Below, piece after piece: positions 40,929 through 49,553 of a DNA stretch of 64,000 bases; the first letter of the stretch is position 1; each line of letters opens with the position of its first letter. The stretch is from Streptomyces sp. NRRL S-1022 (GTDB lineage: Bacteria; Actinomycetota; Actinomycetes; Streptomycetales; Streptomycetaceae). A program made the translations under genes and the position numbers. Location of the stretch: assembly GCF_000720135.1 (NCBI RefSeq), contig NZ_JOIU01000019.1, positions 253,303 through 317,302 on the forward strand, written 5' to 3'. The notes under the pieces were generated by a model. The model was given only the letters and a program-made list of their open reading frames with translations. It was not told where the DNA came from and ran no database searches.

Positions 40929-42094
40929 GTGAGCCCGGCCGCGCGGGCGCGTTCGACCGCGGGGCCGATCGCCTTCGCGACGGCCTCGACGTCGGCCTCC
41001 GTGGAGGTGTGGCCGAGGGAGAAGCGCAGGGTGCCGCGGGCCAGGTCCGGGTCGGTGCCGGTGGCCAGGAGGACGTGGCTGGGCTGGGCGACGCCCGCGG
41101 TGCAGGCGGAGCCGGTGGAGCACTCGATGCCCTGGGCGTCCAGCAGGAGCAGCAGGGAGTCGCCCTCGCAGCCGGGGAAGGTGAAGTGCGCGTTGGCCGG
41201 GAGCCGGCCGCCGGGTGCCGGGTCGCCGCCGAGGATCGCGTCGGGTACGGCGCTGCGCACGGCGTCCACGAGCTGGTCGCGCAGGGCGCCGATCTCCCGG
41301 GCGAACCAGGCGCGCTGCTCGGCGGCGAGCCGGCCGGCGACGGCGAAGGAGGCCACGGCCGGGACGTCGAGCGTGCCGGAGCGCACGTGCCGCTCCTGGC
41401 CGCCGCCGTGCAGGACGGGTACGGGGGTGTACTCACGGCCGAGGATCAGCGCGCCGATGCCGTAGGGGCCGCCGATCTTGTGGCCGGAGACGGTCATCGC
41501 GGCGAGGCCCGAGGCCTCGAAGCCGACCGGGACCTGACCGAAGGCCTGGACCGCGTCGGCGTGCAGCGGGACGCCGGACTCGGCGGCGACGTCGGCGAGT
41601 TCGCGGATCGGCATGACCGTGCCGATCTCGTTGTTGGCCCACATCACGGTGGCCAGGGCGACGTCGTCGGGGTTGCGGGCGATGGCCTCGCGCAGTGCCT
41701 CGGGGTGGACGCGGCCGTAGGGGTCGACGGGGAGGTACTCGACGGTGGCGCCCTGGTGCTCGCCGAGCCAGTGCACGGCGTCGAGGACGGCGTGGTGCTC
41801 GACGGGGCTGGCCAGGACGCGGGTGCGGGCCGGGTCGGCGGCGACGCGGGACCAGTACAGGCCCTTGACGGCCAGGTTGTCGGCCTCGGTGCCGCCCGAG
41901 GTGAAGACGACCTCGCTGGGGCGGGCGCCGAGCGCTTCGGCGAGCGTCTCGCGGGATTCCTCGACCGTGCGGCGGGCCTGCCGGCCGGACGCGTGGAGGG
42001 AGGAGGCGTTGCCCGTGATGCTCAGCTGGGCGGTGAGTGCCTCTGCCGCCTCCGGGAGCATCGGGGTGGTCGCGGCGTGGTCGAGGTATGCCAT
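40925..42094 (-). CDS. Cysteine desulfurase (IscS/NifS-type)
   Basis: 389 residues. PLP enzyme that takes sulfur from cysteine to form a persulfide. The PLP Lys is in [16 protein letters not shown], and the catalytic Cys is in [16 protein letters not shown]. The N-terminus [15 protein letters not shown] is standard. It lies upstream of mnmA on the same strand, so it is the likely sulfur donor for tRNA 2-thiolation. An amidase on the opposite strand separates them and ends tail-to-tail with a 4-base overlap. Confidence 0.95.
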   Translation of the reverse strand: MAYLDHAATTPMLPEAAEALTAQLSITGNASSLHASGRQARRTVEESRETLAEALGARPSEVVFTSGGTEADNLAVKGLYWSRVAADPARTRVLASPVEHHAVLDAVHWLGEHQGATVEYLPVDPYGRVHPEALREAIARNPDDVALATVMWANNEIGTVMPIRELADVAAESGVPLHADAVQAFGQVPVGFEASGLAAMTVSGHKIGGPYGIGALILGREYTPVPVLHGGGQERHVRSGTLDVPAVASFAVAGRLAAEQRAWFAREIGALRDQLVDAVRSAVPDAILGGDPAPGGRLPANAHFTFPGCEGDSLLLLLDAQGIECSTGSACTAGVAQPSHVLLATGTDPDLARGTLRFSLGHTSTEADVEAVAKAIGPAVERARAAGLT

Positions 42095-42209
42095 GGTGCG
42101 GCCGATTCTACGGCGCCGGGTCCCCGCGGTCGGCTCCGGGCGCCTCGCGCCGGGTGTGCCCCGGGCCGGGTGGTGGCGGCTGCCCCGTCGTCCTCGGGGC
42201 GTCCGGCCG

Positions 42210-42488
42210 TCACAGGCTCCAGGACACCGTCCCCGAGACCTCCATCGCCGCCACCAGGACGGCCAGGTCGGCCAGGCCGAGGGTGAGGCCCAGGTAGGCG
42301 CGGCCGCGGCGGGCGGTGCCGCGCCAGAGGGCGGCCGCGGCCAGCACGATGGCGACCGGGCCCAGGAAGACGTTGAGGACGAGCAGGCCGAGGAGGCCGA
42401 GGATGAAGGACGCGACGGCCATGCCGTCGGCGTCGCGGGTGCGCGGGCGGGGCTCGGTGCGGCCGGGGGCCGGTGCGGTGAGGTGCAT
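42210..42488 (-). CDS. Small DUF4190-type membrane protein
   Basis: 92 residues from ATG 42488, preceded by AGGAG. After a Pro/Arg-rich head come two helices in the DUF4190 pattern: [28 protein letters not shown] and [21 protein letters not shown]. Many actinobacteria carry such proteins at the membrane; the function is unknown. Confidence 0.8.
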   Translation of the reverse strand: MHLTAPAPGRTEPRPRTRDADGMAVASFILGLLGLLVLNVFLGPVAIVLAAAALWRGTARRGRAYLGLTLGLADLAVLVAAMEVSGTVSWSL

Positions 42489-42528
42489 GGTGCTCAGCTC
42501 CTGAGGTCCTTTCCGGTGGTCACGGCGG

Positions 42529-42696
42529 TCAGCTGGTCGAGGTGGGGCGGCGGCGCCCGTGGCGCTCGCGGATCGCGAACACGCAGAGCCAGACGGCGAT
42601 GACGGCGGCCAGTACGGCGGTGACGGTCAGCGGCGCGTGGGCGACGGTGCCCAGCACGACTCCGAGCAGCATGAGAGCGGCGACGAGGAACAGCAT
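42529..42696 (-). CDS. Very small membrane protein (55 residues)
   Basis: Read between DUF4190 and the TetR gene. ATG 42696 to TGA 42529 encodes 55 residues with two hydrophobic helices (LFLVAALMLLGVVLGTVA and VTAVLAAVIAVWLCVFAI) and a basic tail (RERHGRRRPTS). GGAGGGGGG lies about 10 bases upstream. It is 40 bp before the DUF4190 gene on the same strand. Both are divergent from a TetR gene, so they are plausible targets of it. Confidence 0.7.
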   Translation of the reverse strand: MLFLVAALMLLGVVLGTVAHAPLTVTAVLAAVIAVWLCVFAIRERHGRRRPTSTS

Positions 42697-42749
42697 GGGA
42701 TGGAATCCCCCCTCCGGGATGCCTCGTGTTCAGCCGGTGTGAAGTTTCG

Positions 42750-42829
42750 GTGAACAGTTGTAGTAACAGTTGTTCACTGACTTCGAGTCTAGCGCTCCCG
42801 GCGGCTTTTCAATTCCAGAGAACAGTTGT
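42750..42829. promoter_or_regulatory. Candidate TetR operators: three AACAGTTGT repeats
   Basis: In the divergent region AACAGTTGT occurs exactly three times, at 42753-42761, 42765-42773 and 42821-42829. The first two lie inside an inverted repeat GTGAACA (42750-42756) ... TGTTCAC (42771-42777). The third begins a small CAGTT/AACTG palindrome 13 bases before the TetR start. Such AT-rich repeats are exceptional here. Binding by the adjacent TetR protein is inferred. Confidence 0.65.
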
Positions 42830-42841
42830 TAACTGGATGAC

Positions 42842-43468
42842 ATGAGTCACACCCTCGGCATCCGGCAGGCCCAGAAGCAGAAGACCCGGCAGGCGTTCCT
42901 CGACGCGGCTCTCGCGCTGCTGGAGGAGCAGAGCCTGAGCAGCCTGGGCCTGCGCGAGGTCACCCGGGCCGTCGGGGTCGCCCCGACCGCCTTCTACCGG
43001 CACTTCCGCTCGACCGCCGACCTCGGTGTGGCCCTGGTCGACGAGGCGCTGGGCAGCCTGCACCCGATGGTGCGGACCACCGTGTCCACCACGGGCGACA
43101 GCGAGGAACGCATCACCCGCGCCGTCGAGCTGATCGCCCGCCACGTGGAGGCCTACCCCGCGCACGTCCGCTTCATAGCCCGCGAGCGGCACGGCGGGGT
43201 GCAGCCAGTGCGCGAGGCCATCCGCGCCCAACTGGTGCGGTTCGCCGAGGAGGTGAAGGCCGAGCTGGCCAAGGACCCGGAGGCGGCGGGCTGGAGCGAC
43301 GACGACCTTCTGATGCTCGCGCACCTCTACGTCGACCAGATGCTCATCACCGCCTCCCTGTTCCTGGAGACACCGGAGGCCTCGCAGGAGGAGCGGGAGC
43401 GGGTGACGCAGCTCGCCACCCGCCAGCTGCGGCTCATCAGCATCGGCCGCAGCCACTGGCGGGACTGA
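42842..43468 (+). CDS. TetR-family transcriptional regulator
   Basis: 208 residues. The helix-turn-helix is LREVTRAVGVAPTAFYRHFR at about residues 37-57, followed by the TADLGVALVDEALG helix. The C-terminal domain is helical (EERITRAVELIARHVEAYPAHVRFIARERHG), as in FadR/Ethr-like or fatty-acid-responsive TetR proteins. It is divergent from two small membrane-protein genes. Repeats upstream of its start suggest autoregulation. Confidence 0.9.
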   Translation: MSHTLGIRQAQKQKTRQAFLDAALALLEEQSLSSLGLREVTRAVGVAPTAFYRHFRSTADLGVALVDEALGSLHPMVRTTVSTTGDSEERITRAVELIARHVEAYPAHVRFIARERHGGVQPVREAIRAQLVRFAEEVKAELAKDPEAAGWSDDDLLMLAHLYVDQMLITASLFLETPEASQEERERVTQLATRQLRLISIGRSHWRD

Positions 43469-43474
43469 CGCCGC

Positions 43475-44464
43475 TCACCCCGGCCGGTCCCCTCCCCCGG
43501 GCCGGGACCCCTCGTACAGGGCCATGACCGAGCGCGCCCCCGCCAGCAGCTCGGCGCGGGCCTCGGGCGGCTCCAGGACCTCCACCTGGTCGCAGAAGCC
43601 GAGCAGTTGGCGTACGGCGCGCAGCGCCGGGTAGGACAGCCGCGCGGTGACCCACTCGCCCGCGCCGTCGTCGTCGGTCACCTCCGTCAGCTGCGCGGCG
43701 GCCACGCGCCGGAACGCGTCGAGCCGGGCACGCCGAACCCGCACGGTGACCTCGACGGCGTCCGCCCGCTCCTCCACCTGCCGGCGCAGCACCTCCCAGG
43801 CGTCGGCGAGTTCGACGCCGGGCCGGCGCCGCACGGGGTCGTCCAGCAGCCGGGCCGAGCGCACCCGGTCGGCACGGAACATCCGCGGCCGGCCGCGCCG
43901 GTCGGCGACCAGGTACCAGACCCCGGCCTTGGCGACGAGGCCGTACGGATCCACGGTGTACGTCCGCGGCTCCCGCTCCCCGCTGTGCCGGTAGCGCAGT
44001 TCGAGGCGCCGGTCGGAGAACACCGCGTCCTGGAGCACGTCCAGGTCGGCGGCCTGCCGCGGGCCGCTCATCCAGCGGGTGGCGTCCACCAGGACGCGGC
44101 GGCTGGTCACCTCGGCGGCGGGCCGGTGCGGCGCCGGGAGCGCGGCCATCACCTTGCGCAGCGCGGAGCCGAGGGCCGCGTCCAGGCCGAGCGCGGCATG
44201 GGCGCCCTGGGCGGCCAGCACGAACAGCGCCCGGGACTCGTCGGCGGTCAGCCCGGTGACGTCGGTGCGGTATCCGGGGAGGAGAGTGATGCCGCCGCGC
44301 CGGCCGCGTTCGGCGTACACCGGCACCCCGGCGGCGGACAGCGCCTCGACGTCCCGGTAGACGGTGCGCACCGACACCTCCAGCCGGTCGGCGAGTTCGC
44401 GCGCGGGCACGCGGCCCCGGGTCTGCAGGAACAGCAGGATCGACAGCAGCCGGTCGGACTTCAC
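43475..44464 (-). CDS. WYL-domain transcriptional regulator (DeoR-type HTH)
   Basis: 329 residues from GTG 44464 (VKSDRLLSILLFLQTRGRVP). The N-terminal HTH_11 is ARELADRLEVSVRTVYRDVE. The middle WYL domain includes AKAGVWYLVADRRGRPRMFR, and a C-terminal WCX region ends the protein. WYL domains bind nucleic acids or small ligands. It is divergent from the DinB-like gene 100 bp away, a common pairing in Streptomyces that suggests direct control. Confidence 0.9.
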   Translation of the reverse strand: MKSDRLLSILLFLQTRGRVPARELADRLEVSVRTVYRDVEALSAAGVPVYAERGRRGGITLLPGYRTDVTGLTADESRALFVLAAQGAHAALGLDAALGSALRKVMAALPAPHRPAAEVTSRRVLVDATRWMSGPRQAADLDVLQDAVFSDRRLELRYRHSGEREPRTYTVDPYGLVAKAGVWYLVADRRGRPRMFRADRVRSARLLDDPVRRRPGVELADAWEVLRRQVEERADAVEVTVRVRRARLDAFRRVAAAQLTEVTDDDGAGEWVTARLSYPALRAVRQLLGFCDQVEVLEPPEARAELLAGARSVMALYEGSRPGGGDRPG

Positions 44465-44566
44465 GGCGGAAGGATCCCGCCGGACGCGGATCCGGCGCAA
44501 ATGCTGACGGGTTCTGTCAGGTTTTCCGGGGATGCTCGGTGCACCGACTGACGAGAGGTGCATTCC

Positions 44567-45166
44567 ATGACCACCAACGGCTTCACCGACCCGCGCCCCC
44601 TCTACACCCGCGCTACCGAGCAGGCCGCCGCCTTGATCAAGACGGTACGGCCGGAACAGCTCGCCGGTCCCACGCCGTGTACCGAGTTCGACGTGCGCGG
44701 CCTGCTGAGCCACGTCGTCGGCGGCACCCGGCGGATCGCCGTGGTCGGCGAGGGCGGCGACGGACTCGCGGTGGAACCCGTCGCCGAGGGCGTCGCCGAC
44801 GACGGCTGGGCGGCGGCCTACGACGAGGTGCGCGTGCGCGCGCTGAAGGCCTGGGCGAGCGACGAGCGGATGACGGACCAGGTGCGCGTGCCCTGGGGCG
44901 AGGTGCCGGGGCACGCGGCGCTGTCCGGGTACGTCATGGAGATCGTGACGCACACCTGGGACCTCGCCGAGGCGGTCGGCCATCCGCACGAACTCGACCC
45001 GGAACTCGCGGAGTTCGCGCTCGCCAACGCCCAGCGGGTGCTGCCCGACTCCCTTCCGCGGGACGCCCGGATCCCCTTCGGCACCCGCCGCGAGGCCCCC
45101 GAGGGGGCGGACGCCTACGGGCGGCTGGCGGCCTGGCTGGGGCGTGAGCCGCTCAGCCGAGCCTGA
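44567..45166 (+). CDS. TIGR03086-type metal-binding protein (DinB/maleylpyruvate isomerase-like)
   Basis: 199 residues from ATG 44567, with GAGAGG 8 bases upstream. A four-helix DinB-like fold is suggested by KTVRPEQLAGPTPCTEFDVR (Cys-Thr-Glu-Phe-Asp), LLSHVVGGTRRI (His) and VMEIVTHTWDLAEAVG (His). These His residues are the usual metal ligands of this family, which includes mycothiol-dependent enzymes. It is divergent from a WYL regulator and overlaps the convergent thioesterase-like gene by 14 bp. Confidence 0.85.
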   Translation: MTTNGFTDPRPLYTRATEQAAALIKTVRPEQLAGPTPCTEFDVRGLLSHVVGGTRRIAVVGEGGDGLAVEPVAEGVADDGWAAAYDEVRVRALKAWASDERMTDQVRVPWGEVPGHAALSGYVMEIVTHTWDLAEAVGHPHELDPELAEFALANAQRVLPDSLPRDARIPFGTRREAPEGADAYGRLAAWLGREPLSRA

Positions 45167-46040
45167 CCCGGGCGAGCTGGCGGGACTGGGCGACCAGGCG
45201 GTCCGCGCTGTCCCACACCTCGGCGTCCTCCTCCAGGAAGCCGCCGGCCAGGTTGCGGGTGGTGACCGCCACCCGCAGCGGGCCGGGGGCCGGGCGGTGA
45301 CGGACGTGGACGGTGAGTTCCACGGTCGGCACCCAGCCCTTGAGGCCCAGCTCGAAGGCGGTGGGCGGGAGGGCGTCCACGGCGAGGAGCAGCGAGAGCG
45401 GGTCGGCGTCGCGGCCGTCGGCCAGCCCGAACCAGGCGCGCATCTCGCCCTTGCCGGAGGGCGCGCCGAGCGCCCAGCCGAGGGTGGCGGGGTCGAGCTT
45501 GAGCATCAGCCGTTCGGTGATGGCGGAGCTGCCGTCGACCGGGGCGCCACCCGACGGTAGTCGGACATCGGCTGCAGCGTCCTCGGGGCCGAAGCACTGC
45601 TCCAGCGGCGGGATCGGGGGCGGGGTGGCCGTCGTACGGACGTCGTCGGGCAGGGCGCCGAGGTCGCCGTAGGAGGCGAGGACGCGGATGCGTTCCACCT
45701 CGTTGCCCTCGTCGTCGTACTGGAAGAGCGAGGCCTGGCCGGTGGAGAGGGTCCGGCCGGTGCGCACGGTCTCGGTGCGCACGACCGCGGGGCCCGGCTG
45801 GGAGGCGGTCAGGTAGTGCGCGGAGATGGTGAACGGGTCCGGGTGCGGGAGGCTGTCCGCGAGGGCCCGGCCGAGTACGGCCAGCAGGTAGCCGCCGTTG
45901 ACGGCGCTGATGATGGTCCAGCCGGCCGAGAGGTCGATGTCGTAGACGCCGGGCTCGCGCCGGGTGACCGCGGTGTCGCGGTCGAACTCGCTGTCGCCGA
46001 TCAGGGCCCGTACGGCAGGTGCGGAAGCTGCTTCTGGCAT
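45153..46040 (-). CDS. Acyl-CoA thioesterase-like (double hot-dog) protein
   Basis: 295 residues from ATG 46040. The TesB-like double hot-dog pattern is visible: GWTIISAVNGGYLLAVLGRALADSLPHPDPFTISAHYL in the first half, with an Asn-Gly-Gly motif, and TVELTVHVRHRPAPGPLRV plus AEVWDSADRLVAQSRQLARVR in the second. Such proteins hydrolyse acyl-CoA. The ligand here is unknown. Confidence 0.82.
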   Translation of the reverse strand: MPEAASAPAVRALIGDSEFDRDTAVTRREPGVYDIDLSAGWTIISAVNGGYLLAVLGRALADSLPHPDPFTISAHYLTASQPGPAVVRTETVRTGRTLSTGQASLFQYDDEGNEVERIRVLASYGDLGALPDDVRTTATPPPIPPLEQCFGPEDAAADVRLPSGGAPVDGSSAITERLMLKLDPATLGWALGAPSGKGEMRAWFGLADGRDADPLSLLLAVDALPPTAFELGLKGWVPTVELTVHVRHRPAPGPLRVAVTTRNLAGGFLEEDAEVWDSADRLVAQSRQLARVRLG

Positions 46041-46191
46041 GCGTGAACGGTACAGCAGGAAACTACTAAGCGGTAGCTTTTTGTGATGACAGGATAAGAT
46101 GATCCGGCCTCCGGGTGAGGTTCCGGCAATTTCTCGGTAAGTGTCCTGACACGTCCACAACCCCGGGCCCCCGATCTCCCTCTATGGGGAC

Positions 46192-47448
46192 ATGAGCCTC
46201 ACCGGGACTCCGTTCCTCTACCTGACCGTCGTGCTGTCCGTGGTCGCCCTGATACTGCCGCTCGTGCTGTGGTCGCGGATGCGCGGGCCGAAGCCGCTGC
46301 GTGCCGTGGCCCGGGTACTCATGCTGCTGTTCGCCCAGGGCACGGCCGTCACGCTGGTCTTCGTGCTGGTCAACAACCAGAACAACCTGTACGACAACTG
46401 GGCCGACCTGCTCGGCACCGGCGACCACGTCCAGCAGGCCGCCGACCTCGGCCGGGACGGCACCGGCGGTATCGCGGTGAAACGGCTGCCCAAGGTGAGA
46501 CAGGCCTTCACGGCCGCCGACGGGCCCGGCATGCGCGCGGCCGGCGGGGTGCGGGTCACCCAGCTCAGGGGCCGGGTCTCCGGCGTGAACGCCGAGGTGT
46601 ACGTCTGGCTGCCGCCGCAGTACGGCGAACCGGCCTACCGCCACACCAGGTTCCCGGTGGTGGAACTGCTGCCGGGCTACCCCGGCTCCGCCAAGGCCTG
46701 GTTCGGCTCGATGAAGGCCCACGAGCAGCTGCTGCCGCTGATGCGCAGCGGCCGGGTGGCGCCGTTCATCCTGGTCGCCCCGCGCACCAACCTGCTGGCC
46801 GGCGTGGACACCGGCTGCGCCAACGTCCCGGGCCAGGTCAACGCCGACACCTGGCTCAGCATCGACGTGCCGAAGATGGTCACGGACAACTTCCGGGCCC
46901 AGCCGGCGCCCCAGGGCTGGGCGGTGGCCGGGTACTCGGCGGGCGCGCACTGCGCGGTCAAGCTGGCCGTGGCCCACCCGGACCGGTACCGGGCCGCGGT
47001 GAGCATGTCGGGCTACAACGACCCGATCGGCGAACGCAACTCCCTCGCCGCCCAGACCCCCGCGCTGCGCGCCGCGAACAATCCCTTCCTGCTGCTGCGC
47101 AAGGCGGCCGAACCGCCCCGGATCGCGCTGTACCTCTCCGGCGAGTCCGGCGACGGTTACCAGGCGGGCATGGCCCTGGAGGCCGCCGCCAAGGCGCCGA
47201 CCACCGTGCGGGTGGTGTTCCTGCCGCGCAGCGCGGGCGGTCACACCATGGCGCTGTGGCGTCCCCAGGTGGACACCGTCTTCCGCTGGCTGACCCTGCA
47301 GATGGGCCAGAGCCACGCCAAGGGCCGGGACACGTCCCTCGCCGGGGCCGGGGCCACTACTCCTCCGTCACCGTCGACCGGCGGTTCCACGCACGCGGCG
47401 CTCGCCAGTGGAACCGCATCGCGAGCAGGCGCAGCACGAAAGCCGTGA
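46192..47448 (+). CDS. Membrane-anchored alpha/beta hydrolase (esterase D-like)
   Basis: 418 residues. Two N-terminal transmembrane helices (LYLTVVLSVVALILPLVLW and MLLFAQGTAVTLVFVLV) are followed by an esterase domain facing outside. The nucleophile is in AGYSAGAHCAV, Asp is probably in LSGESGDG, and His is in SAGGHTMALWRP. The VELLPGYPGSAKAWF stretch resembles Mycobacterium antigen-85/esterase folds. The last 31 residues overlap the convergent TRIC-like gene by 92 bp, so the true C-terminus deserves care. Confidence 0.85.
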   Translation: MSLTGTPFLYLTVVLSVVALILPLVLWSRMRGPKPLRAVARVLMLLFAQGTAVTLVFVLVNNQNNLYDNWADLLGTGDHVQQAADLGRDGTGGIAVKRLPKVRQAFTAADGPGMRAAGGVRVTQLRGRVSGVNAEVYVWLPPQYGEPAYRHTRFPVVELLPGYPGSAKAWFGSMKAHEQLLPLMRSGRVAPFILVAPRTNLLAGVDTGCANVPGQVNADTWLSIDVPKMVTDNFRAQPAPQGWAVAGYSAGAHCAVKLAVAHPDRYRAAVSMSGYNDPIGERNSLAAQTPALRAANNPFLLLRKAAEPPRIALYLSGESGDGYQAGMALEAAAKAPTTVRVVFLPRSAGGHTMALWRPQVDTVFRWLTLQMGQSHAKGRDTSLAGAGATTPPSPSTGGSTHAALASGTASRAGAARKP

Positions 47449-48016
47449 CGACCGCGAACGCGCTGGTGAGGGGGTTGAGCACGTCGTAGCGGATGCACAG
47501 CACGACCATCGTGGCGCCGACGATCGCGGGGACCGCGTACAGGTCGCGGTCCCAGCGCAGCAGCGAGGGCACCTCGTTGGCCAGCACGTCCCGCAGCACG
47601 CCGCCGCCCACGGCGGTGGCCAGGCCCAGCGTCGCCGACGCGGTCAGGCCGAGGCCGTAGCTGTACGCCTTCGTCGTACCGCTGACGCAGAACAGGCCGA
47701 GGCCGGCCGCGTCGAAGACGAGCACCGCCGCCTGGATGCGCTCCACGTGCGGGTGCAGGAAGAAGACGACGAGGGCGGCGAGCAGCGGCGTGACGAAGTA
47801 CCCGAGGTCGGTGAAGGCGGCCGGGGGCACGGCTCCGATGACCAGGTCGCGGAACAGCCCCCCGCCCAGCGCGGTGACCTCGGCGAGCACGGCGATGCCG
47901 AAGACGTCGAAGTTCTTCCGGACGGCCAGCAGGGCGCCGGAGATCGCGAACACGAAGATGCCGATGACATCGAGCGTGTGCTGGACGGAGGGACTGAAGA
48001 GTTGCTGGAGCTGCAC
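47357..48016 (-). CDS. TRIC/UPF0126-type cation channel protein
   Basis: 219 residues. Seven hydrophobic helices in two repeats with the hallmark glycine motifs TALGGGLFRDLVIGAVPP and TAVGGGVLRDVLANEVPS. Prokaryotic TRIC proteins form homotrimeric K+-permeable channels; physiology in Streptomyces is unknown. The basic tail (RFHWRAPRAWNRRS) is at the C-terminus. Its 3' end overlaps the convergent esterase gene by 92 bp. Confidence 0.88.
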   Translation of the reverse strand: MQLQQLFSPSVQHTLDVIGIFVFAISGALLAVRKNFDVFGIAVLAEVTALGGGLFRDLVIGAVPPAAFTDLGYFVTPLLAALVVFFLHPHVERIQAAVLVFDAAGLGLFCVSGTTKAYSYGLGLTASATLGLATAVGGGVLRDVLANEVPSLLRWDRDLYAVPAIVGATMVVLCIRYDVLNPLTSAFAVVTAFVLRLLAMRFHWRAPRAWNRRSTVTEE

Positions 48017-48063
48017 CCTGACATTCTCACCTGTCGGAGTGCGTGAACCTTACAAAGCCAGGC

Positions 48064-49455
48064 TCACAGGGCGGGCTTCCCTGTGGTGAACAGCCAGGTG
48101 TCGAAGAGATCACCGAGCTGCTGCCCGCTGACCCGCTCGGCGAGGCGGATGAAGTCGGCGGTGTCCGCGTTGCCGTACCGGTGGAGCTTCGTCCAGGCCG
48201 GGAGCAGCTTGAAGAAGGCCGTGTCCCCGATCCGCTCGCGCAGCATCTGGAGCGTCATCGCGCCTCGCTGGTAGACGGCGGAGGCGAACATGGTGTCCCG
48301 CTGCGGGTCGGCGACCTTGATCTGCCAGAAGGCGGAGTCGGCCGGGCGGGAGGTGTAGCCGGCCAGGAAGGAGTCGTGGGCGGAGCGGGTGCCCTGGTGC
48401 TCGGCCCACAGCCACTGGGCGTAGGTGGCGAAGCCCTCGTTGAGCCAGATGTCCTTCCACTGCGCCACGCTCACCGAGTCGCCGAACCACTGGTGGGCCA
48501 GCTCGTGCACGATGGTCGTCTCGTTGCGCACGGCCGAGTAGGCGGGCTTGCTCTGCACCTCCAGCGAGAACCCCGCCTCCGGCATGTCGTCGACGATCGC
48601 GCCGGTCTCCTCGAAGGGGTAGGGCCCGAAGACCTGCGACCAGTAGTCGGTGGCGGCGGCCGTGACGGCGTACACGTCGACGCCGTTGCCGTTCTTCAGT
48701 ACGGGGTCGACGGCGACGTAGATCGGGATGCCGCCGGGCGTACGGCCGGTGCGCACGTCGAACTTCCCGATGGTGGCGGTGGCGAGGTAGGTCGCCATCG
48801 GCTTCGACTCCCGCCAGTGGGTGTACGTCGAGCCGCCCTTGTCGTACGTCGACACCAGCCGGCCGTTGGAGACGCCGGTCAGCCCCCGGGGAGCCTTGAT
48901 CCGGATGTCGTAGGTGGCCTTGTCGGCGGGGTGGTCGCTGGACGGGAACCAGGTGGAGGCGGCGTTGGGTTCGCAGGCGACGAAGACGCCGTCGGGGGTC
49001 TTCATCCACCCGTAGGAGGAACCGAAGACGATCGGCCCGCCGAGGGCCTGCGGTACGCCGCCGTAGGTCACCGAGACCGTGAAGTCCCGTCCCGCGCGCA
49101 GCGGGTGGCGCGGGGTGACGGTGATCTCGTCGCCGTCGCGGGTGAACCGCGCGGGTCTGCCGTCGACCCGGACACCGGTGACCTCCAGCTGCTGGAGGTC
49201 GAGGTCGAAGGAGGACAGCTGCTGGGTGGCGCGGGCCCGGAGGGTCGTACGGCCGTCCAGCCGGCCGGTGTCCGGGGTGTAGGCGACGTCCAGGTCGTAG
49301 TGGCGGGCGTCGAAACCGCCGTTGCCCAGCCGGGGGAAGTAGGGGTCGCCGATGCCGGGGGCGCCGGGGGTGGGGGCGGAGGAGGCGCCGATGACGAGGA
49401 AGGAGGCTGCCGCGGTGGCGACAGCCCCCAGACGTGCCGAACGGGAGAGTGTCAT
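48064..49455 (-). CDS. Secreted M1-family metallopeptidase
   Basis: 463 residues from ATG 49455, with AAGGGA 7 bases upstream. A Sec signal peptide (LGAVATAAASFLVIGASSA) is followed by an M1 N-terminal domain and the catalytic domain. The zinc site is HELAHQWFGD with the third ligand Glu in WLNEGFATYAQW. The exopeptidase GxMEN motif is not seen; EAGFSLEVQSKPAY occupies its place. It is shorter than aminopeptidase N (about 860) because the C-terminal helical domain is missing. The dpp importer genes next door would take up its products. Confidence 0.9.
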   Translation of the reverse strand: MTLSRSARLGAVATAAASFLVIGASSAPTPGAPGIGDPYFPRLGNGGFDARHYDLDVAYTPDTGRLDGRTTLRARATQQLSSFDLDLQQLEVTGVRVDGRPARFTRDGDEITVTPRHPLRAGRDFTVSVTYGGVPQALGGPIVFGSSYGWMKTPDGVFVACEPNAASTWFPSSDHPADKATYDIRIKAPRGLTGVSNGRLVSTYDKGGSTYTHWRESKPMATYLATATIGKFDVRTGRTPGGIPIYVAVDPVLKNGNGVDVYAVTAAATDYWSQVFGPYPFEETGAIVDDMPEAGFSLEVQSKPAYSAVRNETTIVHELAHQWFGDSVSVAQWKDIWLNEGFATYAQWLWAEHQGTRSAHDSFLAGYTSRPADSAFWQIKVADPQRDTMFASAVYQRGAMTLQMLRERIGDTAFFKLLPAWTKLHRYGNADTADFIRLAERVSGQQLGDLFDTWLFTTGKPAL

Positions 49456-49527
49456 GTGTCGTCCCTTTCGAGCGTGCCGATCAGTGGTCGGACACGGACG
49501 ACTCTTCACTCTCCCCTTCGAGCATGT

Positions 49528-49552
49528 ACATGACTTTACTTAGTCGTCATGT
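49528..49552. promoter_or_regulatory. AT-rich palindrome upstream of the M1 peptidase gene
   Basis: ACATGAC (49528-49534) and GTCATGT (49546-49552) form 7-base arms around an 11-base AT-rich centre. It lies between the M1 peptidase start and the importer's last stop, where it could be an operator or a weak terminator for the ABC genes. Confidence 0.45.
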
Positions 49553-49553
49553 G

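Noticed and set aside
46063..46076. CTAC...GTAG symmetry upstream of the thioesterase-like gene
   Set aside because: Only 4-base arms; too short to call an operator.
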